Assembly: GCA_973895155.1 (NCBI GenBank)
Contig: OZ316892.1
Coordinates: 25,234,001-25,298,000 of the forward strand
Reading direction: 5' to 3'
DNA from: Marsupella aquatica
Lineage: Eukaryota; Marchantiophyta
Length of the DNA stretch: 64,000 bases
Shown here: piece after piece, positions 23,879 through 37,730 of the stretch
Layout: every line of letters begins with the position of its first letter
How positions within the stretch are numbered: position 1 is the stretch's first letter
Translations under genes and position numbers: made by a program
Notes under the pieces: model-generated
What the model saw: only the letters and a program-made list of their open reading frames with translations
The model's database searches: none
Told to the model about the DNA's origin: nothing

Positions 23879-24677
23879 AATTTCAAAACGCTGACTATCG
23901 AATCCACACCATATCGCTTCTTACACAGTACAAAACCCAAAATTCTCATTCGACCAAAATCCCCGTCAAGATGTCGTGAATCGAAAACCAACAAATGGAT
24001 CAAGCATCAAGAAAAGAGATACGATTTCTACAACGAATTTCACGGAAACTTATTCTGGCAAACCATGGTTAAACATTTCAGTGGTAGCTGCGCTCTTGTC
24101 CAAGTTTATGTCTTCCAATCTCCCCAACTACGTCTGTGGGTTGAATGCAGACCACAAACTTGCGCCATTAAGGATACCAGCACAGGCGAATAATTTCCAC
24201 TAACAGAAAAGAAGCAGGATATAGAACAACTTCCTGCAATCAAATGTGAACTATATATTCATGATTGCTTTTAGATTTTCTCTAAATGCCAGGTTCAATT
24301 TCCAACCTAGCTCTCCCTCTGTACAAGAATAGGATAAACAGCGACTTTTGGCTGTCCCCCTAAACCATAATTTTCTCTGTCCTCTTCTCCACGCGCCATG
24401 AGCAATGGCGTGGACACGAGTTGTTGAATCTCTAAAGGCTGCAATTCACCGGATCTTTGGTGGGACGAAAAGGCTCTTAAGTTAGTTGGGTATATCTCGA
24501 TTGTGATACAGTACATGAATCCATGGACTAGGTTTGTTAAGGATCTACAGTAGGTTGGTTTTGCGAGTGATGCTCGCGTATCAGTGCAAAAATTAAAAAA
24601 ATGGAGATCTGACGGCCTTGGCGATGATATGTTATAAATTATGAAAGGAAAAGGAAGTATTTAGACTTTTCAGGAGA

Positions 24678-27600
24678 TTAGAATACCAAACTCAACTTCT
24701 TCAGAGCACTTGAGATCTGATCCACATTCCCTTCTGTGGTTAAAATCAGTGGGCTCTCTGCCGGTGCAACGTCACCTCTTTGGTAACTACCACCGACACG
24801 CAGTAGCCTGTCCGAACCGTTTGTCACAACACCTTTTAGCACAATTGTCTTGTGTGTGCCTGAAAGTAACTCTTCATAATCGGTATCTCCTGTCTCTCCA
24901 ACAAACACATACATGTTCGCTACATCAAGTCCCCAACGCACAAACAAGTACCTGCACCCAACACACGAGAACAAGGGTTCATCAGATCCAATTTCCAACG
25001 TTCATTTCCCCATAGAACATCTTCAAGAAAAGTTTTCCTTGCAAATACAGGTCATATCACTTTAAGACTTCAAAGGCCTTTACCTCAGAGCTTGAGAGCG
25101 TGATGCAAACAGGGGAATTACGCGCATTCTGGTCTCATTCTGGCAATACATCACATGACATCTCAATCCCCGCTGCCGTAATCGCTGTCGTATGTGGTCC
25201 ACTGATGGTGCCTGGAGACAAATTTCTTTGTTTAGAACATCCGCATTCACCTTCTCACAACGTATCCACTCACCCCGTGCACATGATGTTGTCTACTTAA
25301 AAAGTAAAGAAACTCTGAATCCTGCTCTCATTGTTGACAGGATTTCTCGGCCCAAGATGGAAACCCGCTCTTCAATGTAGCAAGCATTCCAATAGTTTTA
25401 AGGTTTCTTGCATCCTAAAAACAAAGTAGGCATGCAAGGAAATAGCTCCTGTAAGTATACGGATAAAACATGTAGTGCGCCAGTCTATTGGAATAGAATA
25501 GGAGCTACTTACAAGAGAAGGTTCGACGACTTTATAGGCGAAGCAATGAGCGTTGAAGCTGGCTTCGTCTTCGATGAGTGCTCGTGGTCCTTTCTTCTCA
25601 CCAACAGCCTCTTCTGGGGCAGTCACTTTCTGGAGAGTCTTTCTTAGCCCATCTCCACCCCAACGATAAGCAATGTGAGTGTCATAATCTGGATCGGCCT
25701 GGAGGGCCCCCTCTGTTCCTGTCTCTTCATGCCCAGCTGGGTAATGCAGCTCACTTCCACTACCCACAATTACGGCATCAAAATCGTGCACTGAGATTCC
25801 TCCAGAGTTCAGTACACTGAGGACCTCCGTGGCTGACAGGGAAGTTGAGAGGATGAAGCCTGTTGTACGTCCAGCACTAGGATCAGTTACTGTAGCCTTG
25901 AATATCTCCTGGATGGACTTACAGTACTCCTCAGCTGGCTGTCCTGATGCATCATAGCAGTCAATAGCAATGACCACCAAACGCTTCCTCCTTCGCAGGA
26001 TCGAGATTTTGCTGGTGTGCACACCGTTGGTACTACTGGGTTTGAGGCCTTCTGGCACAGCTGGAAGCAGTCCACTGTTCTTCTTCCCGGATATCTTCAA
26101 CGATAGATGCTGCTCCCCAGGGTTGTTGCCAGCGTCTTTGCCGTTTCCATATTTCCCCAAAAACTTCTCAAGATCAAAGCTGTTCATTCGGTCACCGTCC
26201 AGGGAGAGGCGAAGAGAAATGTCCCTCAGATCCCTCAGGGAATCTCCTTGGGATTCAACGTCATCTCCATTCTCACCAAATGTGCTCTCGTTTTGCCACT
26301 GTGGGTGCCTTGTGCGGCATTGAGCTATCTTGGACAGGTAAGTCCGGCAATGCTCTGGCCAAGAGTAGCAGTGAATGTTCTTCAGCCCATTGCGTCGGCA
26401 TTCGGTCCAGAGGTTTCGGTCGCTCACTAGTTTCAGCAATGCATCAGAAATTTCCTTCTGGTTGTGTGGATCCACGAGGAGGCCGTTCCTCAGAGTCTGC
26501 AGAATATACAGTTTGCCAAGAAATCAATCTTCCCTATGCTTGACAGTACGAACAATTACAAGCACAGAAGATTGATATTAAACAACCGACTACAATAAAT
26601 TCCATTTCCCCCCTTGAGTTTAGCCTCTTATTTCCCTTGTTTATACCATTCTTAAGACTTAATTCAAGTCCCTCGTAAATCTTTAACGGTATCTCCTTGT
26701 TCGAGTCATTGGTGTTCACTTTCCACATATGGCATGTACAGACATAAGAGGTGCGGGCCACTCGACCTTAGATGGCTGTAAGCTGCTCCCTACCTTTTGA
26801 ATATCCACTGGACCCCCGTTCTTCGTCGCAACCATCGGCAACCCATGCGCTGCAGCCTGGTGAAAGAAAATATCCACAACGTTAAGAACTGAAAATCCTT
26901 GACGAAGCACAGACGTTGGAGTAGGACCTCAATTTCCTACATCTCATTGTTCGATGCTATTGAGCAAACTTCTGTTGACTTGTTGAGCTACTAATGTAAA
27001 TGACAATCTCTAAGCGTTGCCAGGAAGTACATACTACTCTAAAGACGATTACCTCAATGAGCGTAAGTCCAAAGGGCTCCACCAGTGCTGGGTTGATGAA
27101 CACACCCTGAAAGTTCAATCGAAAAAGACATCTTATGAAAGGATGGAAAGGTAAGATCGCCAGCGCTAGACAGAAGACTGATATAATTAATCGTACAGTT
27201 CGATTTGTCTAGTGAACCGAGATGAAAACTCTGAGGCTGACTGAAATGCTAGGAGCTCAACAGAGGATGGAAAGATAGCTCCTACACGATGACCATTACA
27301 ATTATATTGCACTTTCCAAGCTCCGATTTCAATAGTGCTCCTTACCTTAGTCTTTGCTGCCAGACGGTAAATCTCAGGGACCTCTGACTGCTTGTGATGT
27401 TTGGGATATGCCACTTGCCCATACAGGTCATACTTGTCGATGAGCTTCAAGGCTTGCAGAAGAACAGTTGCATTGCCTCCGGTCATGCCGTCAATATCAT
27501 CCCGATTCCCCATAATCAAAGTCTACAATCAACCATGTATTTAAAAGGTGCGCAGCTCTGATTCCTCAATCATCAATGAGTAGGAGGTGACCTTCATTGC

Positions 27601-30600
27601 CAACTGGTACAGACAAATATATTTAGGAATACCTAACAAACCAGTAGCAACACACAGAAGCACTTGGAGTGCGAAGGCAAGGTGCAAAAGGCAATGGTTG
27701 TCAGACCCCTACCAGATTCGCAAGCTCGCGCAGTGGTCGACATTCTCCAAAAGCAGCAAGTAATTTCATTATGTTCTTCTTAGGATCCGGACGAGCTAAT
27801 GCCAAAATCATCGGCTTGTGGGGATTGGTGAAGAAGCGCATGATCTGCTTATTGAAATATTGCACCACTCAATGTTTCTGGACGAGTCATGCTTCGAGAT
27901 AATTTCCGAAGATGAAAACCAAGGCGGAACCCTTACTAACTAGGACAAGAGGGACTTGTAGCTCGAAATGAACTGTATTCTATCAGGAAAACGGTCCTAA
28001 ACTTTCGCATACCTCTCCCCAGATTGGAGGTTTTGCCCGAGGAGAAATTGGCACTGCAACTGATGCATCTGGAGTTGTGAAAGCTATTGAGTCCACATCA
28101 TCGACTACATCGCCAGCATCTTGCACCACGACATTGCTAAAATCCATTCCAGGTGGTGTAACCTGCAATGTAAAACATCCAATCCACTTCGTTACTAAGT
28201 TGGACGCCTACCGCACATGAATTGATTGATATGTAGGAAAAAAGATTCTGAGCTTGTCAACTTCCCGGAACTGAGAGACCCTGTCGACAACCGAACATCT
28301 CCCTCGCTGTGAGTCACTTAGATATTATGTGTACCACTAGGCAATACCCTTCTTTCATTTCCTTACTTTTGGTGGTTTTGCTAGCTTGTTCTTTCCTACC
28401 TTCACCCCTATTCACTCAGCTCATCTCAACCCACCTCAATTTTGGATTCGAAATCAATTCAACTCTAATAAACACATAAGAACCTCGGAAGACAATATAG
28501 TCCGCGTTTCTGCAATGGAAAGGGTGCTTAGAAGTGTTCGGCGAAGAAATGGTAAAGTACGCACCATCATGCGTGGCATGAAGCGGCCGTGACAGCTGAT
28601 TCCACGACTAGCCCGTCCCCTCAACGCCCTCTCGGTCTTTACGTTAAATCCATCATAGAGACCCCACTGTTGCTCAATTTCTTGCCTCGTGCTTGTGATC
28701 ACGAGTTCCGCAGCATCCAGAGACAACTCCTCAGCCTCTATACGGCGCATAATTTTGTAGTTGTGGTTAATGTGGTCTCTGCTTTCTCGCCCTTTGAGAA
28801 GCTGCTCCAATTTGTTGCGACCAAGTGAGTGTCCTGTGAGGACCATGGGAACGTCCAGAGCACCGGACAGAAGGGATGCACTGTCTCCTGCATCCGCATA
28901 GTGACCATGAATAACATGAGGCCACACTGGCTCCCCACCAGAAATCTGGTCACCGAGAACTTTGGCCATATTCAAAATGTGAGCCAGTGACCCATCCACA
29001 AACTCCTGAATGTAAGGCCAGAGTAGCTCTTTGCGGATATATTGGTCTCTGGGGCCGCAAGGGATGCGAACGATGTAGGCTCCACTGCTCTCTCCTGACT
29101 CTCCGTCTTCATCATAAGCGGGAGCCGTAAGCATTTCAGTGGGTTCTCCATAACTCCAGTCCACGCTGGGATCACAAATTTGACGAGTTAACAAATCAAC
29201 ACGGTACACCTCAGGCATCAATGCCAGTGCCCTTGCAAGCTCTACTACGTACTTCACCTGTGAGTTCATACAGTGTACAAAATCAGTCCACGTTGCAATA
29301 AATTCATGGCATGCTCAGGGAGAGGTTCCTTATAAACTGGCCCAGGAAATTAACCAATATCAGGCATTTGAAATTCATCATCTGCACATGAAGTTTTGTC
29401 TTAATTTAATTCGCTTTGAGTAACTTCAATAATGGGATAGAAAGCAAAACAAGGCAAACATCACAACAGGATATCAATGAAATTGAGAACATTAAACTAA
29501 TTACCTGCCCACCGGTGTCCGAATCGCGACCTAGCTCCATATTGTCCCCTCGAACCAAACCATGCAAGCTGCATAAGAAGAGACATGATTAGAACTGGAT
29601 CAACTTAGGAGTGCGTTCAAAGGGTACAGGCAGAAAGACGCCATTACGAAACTGAATTAAGGAAGGGGTAGCACCATTCACATATAATCCTCATCCTGTC
29701 TTTAGACTGACATTCCAGCAAGAAAGAAAAGTCTGATGGCTCTACCAGCTCATATCTGTAACAGGGTATAGAGCACAGAAGGAAACGTTTTACCATCATG
29801 TTGTTCACTACAAGGAGACAGTATCGAACAATGGGGGACCCAAATTGGGATTTAAAATGACCTGACGAAACTTTCCTTCGCGTGACAGTCGAACTTTTCT
29901 TGATTTGAATCATGGATGGAACAATCAGAACAAGCTTGACCAGAAGCTACATCAACGCAATGAACCCAAATACCGCACTATTCAAAACATCAGCAGTGGA
30001 GACCAAACCTTGCGCACAGTGGGCTTCCCCCGGGGCTTCCCTGACTTTTCGTTCGTTGAATTGAAACAACAATAGAAATCGCATCTGAAAGAGGTCGATA
30101 ACCCCAATAAAAGATACAAGGAACAAAGAATTTCGGCGAGTCTCCTCACCTAATCAGAACCATATACAATTTTTTCTCTCTCTTCTGAGTCGGGGCGTTG
30201 GCAGGACCTTCTGGACCTTCCAATATAGTGGCCAATTCTGGTACATTAGTGGCAGGCGTCTCCTTCTCACCTTCTGAGAGATCTTCGCACGACATATCGT
30301 CAGATGCCTCTTTCTGGACCCTTTGCCGCTCAACATGACGACGGGCCAATCTTTGTGCATCTTCCCACTCCATCTGAAGGACATAAAAACTAACTCCTGT
30401 CAAAAATCTCGCCTGTTGCTTCTCCCTGTACGTGTGGTGGTCTCACAAAATGTTGACTGTAAGTCTGAAGAATAAAATGGCAGACTTCTACAACGGCGTA
30501 ATTAACCCTCTTAAAATTGTCTTACAAAACGGTTCAGCGTGCAAAAATTCCAGATGTCCCAGATAATATTTTTTAAGAGAAACAGTGACACTCCGATTGA

Positions 30601-31776
30601 GCATCGAGGGTCAGTGAGAACCCCTCAGTGCGTAAGAACGAGCAAATAGCGTTCTTGATCGAATTCAGTGTGAGCCGTGCATCAAACTCTGAAGAAATGC
30701 GCAATTGGTGATAGTGATGGTGATCTAAATCGATGGGCCCTCAATTTCGAAGCCACAAGGGTAGATTTGAACCTGTCCCCACAGATCCGAGAGAAAAACC
30801 CATTTCATAGAATAGGACGACCTCTGATAACAAGATTCACGATCAAGGCCCTGAAGGGACACTCAATTACTCAATGGTGAAGCAATTGCCTTTTTGGAAA
30901 CAGAGTAATCTCGAAGTAGAATTGCAAGAGGTAGAGCATATCCTCAACGGAAATGCAGACCTCTCGAAGTGACAAATCGCAGGTGATGGACCAGGATATC
31001 CCCCAAGGAAATAACAGAGGGAAATGAAAAGAACGGTAGGCCAACTTCGTTGCCTATCCTATCCAACTCCCCGGCTAAGCATCAAGACACGGGGACTGCT
31101 CCAACTCACGGACGCAATCAAACACGGGTCAGACTCTCCTGTATCATAGTAAGACTGTAACTGACCTGTTTCTTCTTCCGTGCAATGTGCCATATCCTCC
31201 AGCACAAATATTCCATTCTACTACCACGTTCTTGAGGGTACTTAGTGGCGTTTGCCTGCCACAAAATGAGGACCATCAGTGAAAAATGAAGTTCCTAAAC
31301 AACGGTCAGTCTCGACTAATGGAAGTGACCAACGCGCAGGAAATCGACCGGCAATTTTAAGAAGCATCAAAGACTCGTCGCTCTTTAATGATATCCAATC
31401 CATCAAATTACTTAGACTGAGAAATGATACCAACTTCGTCAAAAAATACGGCCCTCCTGTCTATGAACACAAGAACCGTTCGGTTTCTCTTCCATTGGAT
31501 CTCCGGGAAAGCTATGGAGACAGAACTGAGGAAAAAAACGCCTCTCAATCTCTCGCTCTCTCGAACAGATGTATAATCTTCGGAGCACACCTTGATCCAG
31601 GTGCGGTATAGAGCAGCGTCATCGTGTCCAGTTACTTCGTTGACAAAGTACTTTGCCGCAGTCAAGGCCTCCTTGTCTGCTCCAATCGCAGTGGCCGTTC
31701 GACTTATATCGTCTGTACCAGCTCCACTATCAAGAATTGCATCCAAATACGAGCCAACCCACTCGTTCCCCGCCAT
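24678..31776 (-). CDS. SPS: Sucrose-phosphate synthase, 13 exons, complete
   Basis: SPS makes sucrose-6-phosphate from UDP-glucose and fructose-6-phosphate in the cytosol. Coding exons (gene order): 31591-31776, 31166-31255, 30150-30373, 29505-29568, 28565-29257, 28013-28162, 27713-27844, 27346-27522, 27053-27106, 26794-26856, 25513-26496, 25084-25211, 24678-24951. All have GT/AG ends and consistent phase, giving 1072 aa, normal for plant SPS. Landmarks: [18 protein letters not shown] start; [34 protein letters not shown] (168-187); [62 protein letters not shown]. The C-terminal phosphatase-like domain begins near residue 783 ([11 protein letters not shown]) and lacks the canonical DxDxT, as in other SPS proteins. 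The region that carries the light/dark regulatory serine in angiosperm SPS is short and lacks that motif. No disruption was seen. Confidence 0.95.
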
Positions 31777-33200
31777 CTTGACTTTGTTATAATAACCTCC
31801 ACGACTTACGTCAACCGAAGTTTGTCACGAGTCTTCTATGATTGTCTAGGACAGTAGCCGACGGAAGAATTTTCTTGCTCCCCGTTAAAATCTCCACGCA
31901 AGCCTTCGGATGAGTTTTATTCACACGCCACCGCACACAGAGGATCTGCTCATCAAACAATAAGAGTAATCAGAAGGGCAAGAACTTGCTAGACGCATCA
32001 GATGGAGTTCATGGTCAAGGCCTCAGCTCATTCGCTTCACGGCCAAGGAAATACATTTCTCAATTGTGTATCTTTATGAACCAAGACAGTATTCGGAAGA
32101 TTTTTAGTCTGTCGACGAGCAGCGACCCTGTGTACTCCAACGTCTGTAAAGACAAGGTGACTTATGCCACTCAAAGCACAACAACGAAAACTCAAAAATC
32201 ATCGAGGACAAACAAGCTCCAAGCAGTGCAATCCAATTTCCCAACGAAGCGCACAAAATTCAACTCAGACATATCGGATCTCAACTCAGAAATCCGGAAT
32301 TCGCATACGGATTCCATCGAAAGGAAGGACTCGCACCAAAGCAGGGGATTGTTTGAGAACCCCAGTCTCCACACATAACAACATAAAATCCCGAAACACG
32401 CAACACATCAAACTTCTCCTCCCAAAGTGTCGCTCCACAGCCAGTCATATCAGAAACCACGAGACCAAACAGAGCAATTGCGTCATAAATCCACTCCATC
32501 TATCTTTCAGCATCCAAGCCAGACCAAAAACAAAAAACCACGGCGTCAGAAAGCACACCAGACTCACTCATACTAAAGCGTAGTCACATCACATCCTCTC
32601 AACATCCCTGAGAATTGCGACGTCAAATGCCGGAGCTCCGCTGAGTGTCACGTACCTGTCGAAGTCACTTCTACGCTCGCCGGGACTGGACGAACGGGCG
32701 AGGGGTGAGTTTCTTGTGATCGCCTTCAACCAATCGACCGATCAAGTCTCCTCTTCTCCTCTTCGATTCTATCAAGACGGGTTGTTGTTGCTTGCTTCAA
32801 TGCCACCCGAAATTGTCGAAGATGAGGCAAGAAGGTGGGAGGACATGGTGCAAGAAGAAGAAGAAGAAGGAGAAGAGAGCACGACTGAGGAGTCCGCTCG
32901 AAGGTCGAGGTAGCCACAGAGTTTCCAGACCTTTGTTCCAATTTAAGCAAAGCGCGCGACGTACTCTCTCCGAGGAATCCTCTCGCCGGAAATTTTCCAC
33001 CTCGCATTCTCGTCACGGGTCGTCTCACCGGGAAATATTTTCCCCGGGCTACCGGATTCTCTTCCTTACACGGAATAAAATTTATTTATTTAGAAGCATT
33101 TACAGAGTAAACAGAACGACGCCGCTCCAATGACTTCGATACCGTTCGTTTTTCACCTAGAGAATGATTTCTTTATTACAAAACGATAATAAGACCTGAA
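31777..33200. other. SPS 5' flank and probable promoter region
   Basis: This holds the upstream sequence of SPS (minus strand). ORFs between 31986 and 33133 on both strands overlap and show no family signature. A purine-rich GAAGAAGAAGAAGAAGGAGA stretch lies at 32853-32880. A 5' non-coding exon could lie here but I cannot place it. Confidence 0.45.
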
Positions 33201-35220
33201 GTTTCGATGGACACAAACGTTTGACTTGATCTTGATGGAGACAAATAAAATGCTTACATCTACTCCTGTTTCACATTTACTCTCCCTTTTTGGGGGTCGC
33301 ATGCAGTGGAATAGTGCTTCTTGTTGGGGCAGTGTGTTATATACATTTGAGTGCTAAACAGAAAGTTTTTAAGTGCATTCCTTTGGTATTTTATGCAGGC
33401 ATGCAGCAGCCTCCGTTCTCATTCAACTTAAGGAATTGGGTTAACTTGGTTATCATGTTTATAACCTCTTACATTTCCATATGATGACACTAAAACATTT
33501 TAGGAGTATCATGACAGTGTAAGTTCCTGTGTCCATCCAAGTAGCACTAGACAAATTGTTTGTGTTTATCCAAGCATCCACTTTGGAAAGTTGTTAGGTC
33601 TTAAAAAACTCTAAGATTCTCCTCCTTTGTCAACAGTCCTTAACCCTCAATCTTCAAACCTGTACTTTCTGCTTATGATTACATTCTTTCCTTCAGATTA
33701 CTTCAGGAATAGGACCCTATTACTCTTTCTTAACTACCCTACCTTTAAATGTAGGTTCCCATTTTGTACGTTTGACTCCTTTTTCTTCACTCAGATCAGT
33801 CAAAATTTCCGAATGAGACTGGTTACTCACTTGCCCCATTGTAAGCCCCGATATCAAAACTGCATGCGTTGTTTTTTCCATGCGGACTGACAGAACTGTA
33901 TGCTCAAGCACCAGGAGTTTCGATAAGGTGGGAGCCTCTATCCCACTACCATAGAAGCTTGGATGGGATCTCATTCCAACCTTTTGCCCCCATAGAATTC
34001 TCAAACTCACATGTACTCTATGAAATACCACACTATAAGTAGGATGGTGGGATGGATTCAGAGTGCAAACGTCTGATTTTCATACAAGGCATTTTGGGGG
34101 ATCCCATCCAAGCTCAAAGGTTTGAACATATAACATGATCCCATGTGAGCTTATGATCCACCATCCAGGCTTTTGGCTGGTTTTTCTACTTAAGTACTTG
34201 TGTTTGCTGTATTTAATTCCTACATTTGGAGATGACCCTAAACTTAGTGGCATTATGTTGGACATTTACTCTTGGGTCGAGAGTAAATTGGTAACCTCAA
34301 TTAGTATAAGCATAGTTGATAGTTGATTAAGATTAGATGTGTCAATACTATTATATTCACTACGAGCTTGACTAGCACTACTTGACTTGTGAGTGGAACT
34401 TAGGCTCACATTACAGAGCCATCTAAGAGATAGAATAGCTTAGTCTATGAATTCTCAATATGGCTGATGGACCTAGAATTCAATAAACTCTGACTTGTGT
34501 GTGAGGTGAACACGGACACACATTGTTCTGTTTCTGTCATATCTTGAACACTATAGCCACAATCTATTCTAAAACTTTGAGAGGTCAGGGCACGACGGCG
34601 CTTGCGTGCTTTGATTGTGTCATAAGCTCCTTAATTTATTTATAGTTGGAATACAATAACCATTAATATTGTATTCAACCAGGCTTGGAAGCCCTATGCT
34701 CCATTGCGGTCAGAGGCTACTGTGCTTGCGGGATCCATGCACTGCTTCTTTTCTTAGGTAACCAGTGGAGAATACATCTCCTATAATTTGTTATTTATAC
34801 TAGTTGATGAAAACTCTCAATCCCTGTACCTTTAGAAGCAAATAATGTGAACATATTTAATTATCTTATATGCAAATTTTGACTATTGTCCATTCAACTT
34901 TTTAGAACTTAAGTGTGTGAGAGACTATTTGACTTGTGATTGTACTAGTTTGTAACTGGGGGAGGGGGGTCACGGAGGGCCATACATCATATGCAAAGGT
35001 TTGCATCATTTACAAAACTCCTAACTAAGTCACTATGTAAGGTTGTCTGACATCAATTAATCACGTGATGACATGTGTATATCTTACAATTAAGAAACCC
35101 TATATTTCCATTGACAATTAAATAAGTCTTTCGTAAAAAACATTTACATAACCCTATACTTTGTTACACATGATATGTCATTGCCATGGAAGTGACCCGC
35201 CTTCCCCTCCAAGATTTGTG
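33201..35220. other. AT-rich intergenic DNA
   Basis: No gene seen. A block at 34420-34510 (CATCTAAGAGATAGAA, then TCAATATGGC) recurs in diverged form at 39020-39100, so a dispersed repeat family is present. Confidence 0.5.
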
Positions 35221-35278
35221 AACCCCCTACTTATGTAATTATGCTTTAATGCTTAGTACCCAAGTAAGTAGGGGGTTT
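35221..35278. repeat. Hairpin with 13-bp arms
   Basis: AACCCCCTACTTA (35221-35233) and TAAGTAGGGGGTT (35266-35278) are exact complements separated by 32 nt. A partial third copy (AACCCCATACTTATGTAA) follows. Confidence 0.8.
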
Positions 35279-35946
35279 GAACCCCATACTTATGTAACCC
35301 TAAGCTATTACATGTTCCCTTACTTTAGCTATTTTTAATTTTAAAAATGATAGTATATTAAAAAATCAATGTTTGCATCAATGCTCAGAACTTTGCATCA
35401 CAAAATTATTTCAGGTTTTATTCATAAGCACTCTAAAATCTTTTGTTAGTCAAATACAAAATTTTAATAATCATTAATTTATTGCACAAGCCAGTATGGC
35501 ACTAAGGTAATAACTTTGTTGGCAGTGACTTTTTAATTGGCTAAATACTGCCAAACCCTTCTATTCTCCAAATCCTGGCTCAAGGAGTCAACCAAAAATA
35601 AAGGGGAACGAATATTAAGCAAAATGTGCCAATACTTGCTTTTAGGTGCACTTGGATTTACGATCTTTGAAGTAGTAAATGCCTCAAGGGACGAGGAATA
35701 CTGTCTGGGATCCATCTAATATCTACTTATCAATATTATTAAAATTATTGAAAGTGAGATCTTCCTTGATCTTAAGTACAACTGCCAGATCTTCAAAGAT
35801 CGTAAGTCCCCACGTTAAGTACGACCATATAAAATCTCACCCCAAATAGACTTGAGAGTACAAAATTTTGGCTAAAAATGTTCTTAGGATACTGACAGAC
35901 CCCAATAGCATAAAAATAACAAAATGAAACTTGAAAATAATAAATA

Positions 35947-36270
35947 CACTGTTCACCTTTATTAGTGTTTATGCAAGAATTAGTGTTAGTATAAAAGTAG
36001 TGTTTATGCAAGAATTTTTTTACACTTTATTTTAAATTGCTTGTAAAAAATGAATGATCTTGAATCCAAAGTACCACTAATTGCTGTACATTTTTTTAAA
36101 GTAATTTTTTTCCCTCTATTTTTCAACTCTTAAGACCACAATAACACTAATTTATGTGCGCAAAAATAGTGTTAGCACAAAATTAGTGTGACTAACACTA
36201 ATTCACGAGTAGACCCTAAAAATAGGCACTCTCGAATTAGTGTGAGTCACACTAATTATGGTGAACAGTG
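35947..36270. mobile_element. MITE-like element with TIRs and TA target duplication
   Basis: The left end CACTGTTCACCTTTATTAGTGT and the reverse complement of the right end CACTGTTCACCATAATTAGTGT match at almost every position. The element is 324 bp and is flanked on both sides by TA (35945-35946 and 36271-36272). The TA target duplication and lack of coding capacity fit a Tc1/mariner-type MITE. The interior is made of many AATTAGTGT / ACACTAATT copies, some forming near-perfect palindromes, as at 36232-36254 (11-bp arms, 1-nt centre). Confidence 0.75.
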
Positions 36271-36809
36271 TAACTAACTCAAAGTATCATCAGTGTACCA
36301 ACAATTACCAACATTGGATATAATCCACTGATCTAACATGTCAAACAATGTGCACCTTATCTTGTGATTGTTGTGCACTGTTGCCCATTGCACTCTTAGT
36401 TAGCCAATGCAACTATCAATCATAACTAACTGCATTTGTTTGTTACTTTTTAAGTAAACAGATTTAATATATAGACTTGGTTATTATAATCCAGCAAGCT
36501 CGTCTACAAGTAAATAAATTTGTTGTCCTTGGAAGTAAATAAGATTGTTTTAATAATTAAGTTACGTTTTTGTTCAATTTTTTTGTTATGTGGCGTGTTG
36601 ATTTTCAATTCTCCTGAGTTTTACCACTCCCAGGTTGTGACAAAAATGAATGGTTGTGTTTTCTCTTTGCCGCAGACATTCTATTTTGTGTTTCTTCTTT
36701 GCCCCAGACATTGGCTTTCATTGTGCCATTCATGGTGTACAATGACAAAACTATGAATTTTGGAAAGAACTTGTCATGGGGGTCCTCCACCAATATCATA
36801 CCAAACTAG

Positions 36810-36879
36810 TGTCACACACTGTTTTAACAGTCACCTGGCTTCCTTAAAACTAACCTGACAGTAAATAGACTGTGTGACA
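36810..36879. repeat. Imperfect hairpin, 24-bp arms
   Basis: TGTCACACACTGTTTTAACA (start 36810) and the arm ending ACTGTGTGACA (36879) are complementary with a few mismatches around a 22-nt loop. Confidence 0.65.
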
Positions 36880-37626
36880 AAATAGTGCATCTTGTGTACT
36901 AGTCATAGTCATTGTACCTCCAAAAAAAATCTCCAAAAAGAGAAACCTTCAAAATTATCAAAACGATGCTGTCAAAGTCAAGTGGCTATGTACTTTTCTC
37001 AACGCCTCGTGTACAAAGAAAAAAAAAATTTAAAAAATATATATATATATTAAAGGTTATTTTTATTATGCATAAAGAGTTTCGAAAGGGTGGCGTTTAC
37101 ACCCCACCACTTCCCAGTTGTGTAGTTTCTGTAACAAAGTTCGAGAGGTATGGCTGGTTACGACCTCTCTTTAAATATCTAAAATTTTGAAGATAACGAT
37201 TTGCCATTGAGCAAAGCAACCACTTATCATCAGAACTCCTCCCTTAATGATTTGCCACTCATGTGGAGTCCATGGCTGCCCTCAATCTTGGGAATCTTTA
37301 TCATACGGAAATGCCCCAGCCAGGAAAACACTAGAGTGCTCGTGCCCAATATTAAAGTTTATCTTCTCATTCATTTAAATAGGAACCATACATTTAAAGC
37401 AGCTTTTACAGGATTTGTTGATTATTTTGACTTTTGGGGAATTTATTTTGGGAAGTTGCTGTTCGGAATGGGCGGCAACATGTGACCTGAGTACTCCATT
37501 GGACTATTTACCTCTGGGCACCCAAAAAGGCGAACATCTATGGAAAGGAGAAATTGAGTGATCCTAACCTATTAGAATAGAATCAAGTTTTGAGATCAAA
37601 GTATCTTCTTTCAAAAGGGTAAAGAA

Positions 37627-37730
37627 GGGTCATGTTACTAGTGGGAAAAGTAAATCCGAATATATAGCCACCTTCTTTCAAAGGGGTCATGTTACTAGTG
37701 GGAAAAGTAAATCCGAATATATAGCCACCG
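37627..37730. repeat. 57-bp tandem duplication
   Basis: GGGTCATGTTACTAGTGGG with the following sequence to ATATATAGCCACC is present at 37627 and 37684. About 47 bp are identical, so it is recent. Confidence 0.9.

Noticed and set aside
25970-26543. Plus-strand ORFs inside SPS exon 11
   Set aside because: Antisense shadows of the SPS coding sequence.
31986-32583. Two overlapping plus-strand ORFs upstream of SPS
   Set aside because: Overlapping frames, no family features, basic low-complexity composition. They more likely lie in the SPS promoter or 5' UTR.
36232-36254. CRISPR-like or regulatory palindrome array
   Set aside because: The palindromes are inside the TA-flanked MITE and are explained by its repeated AATTAGTGT word.
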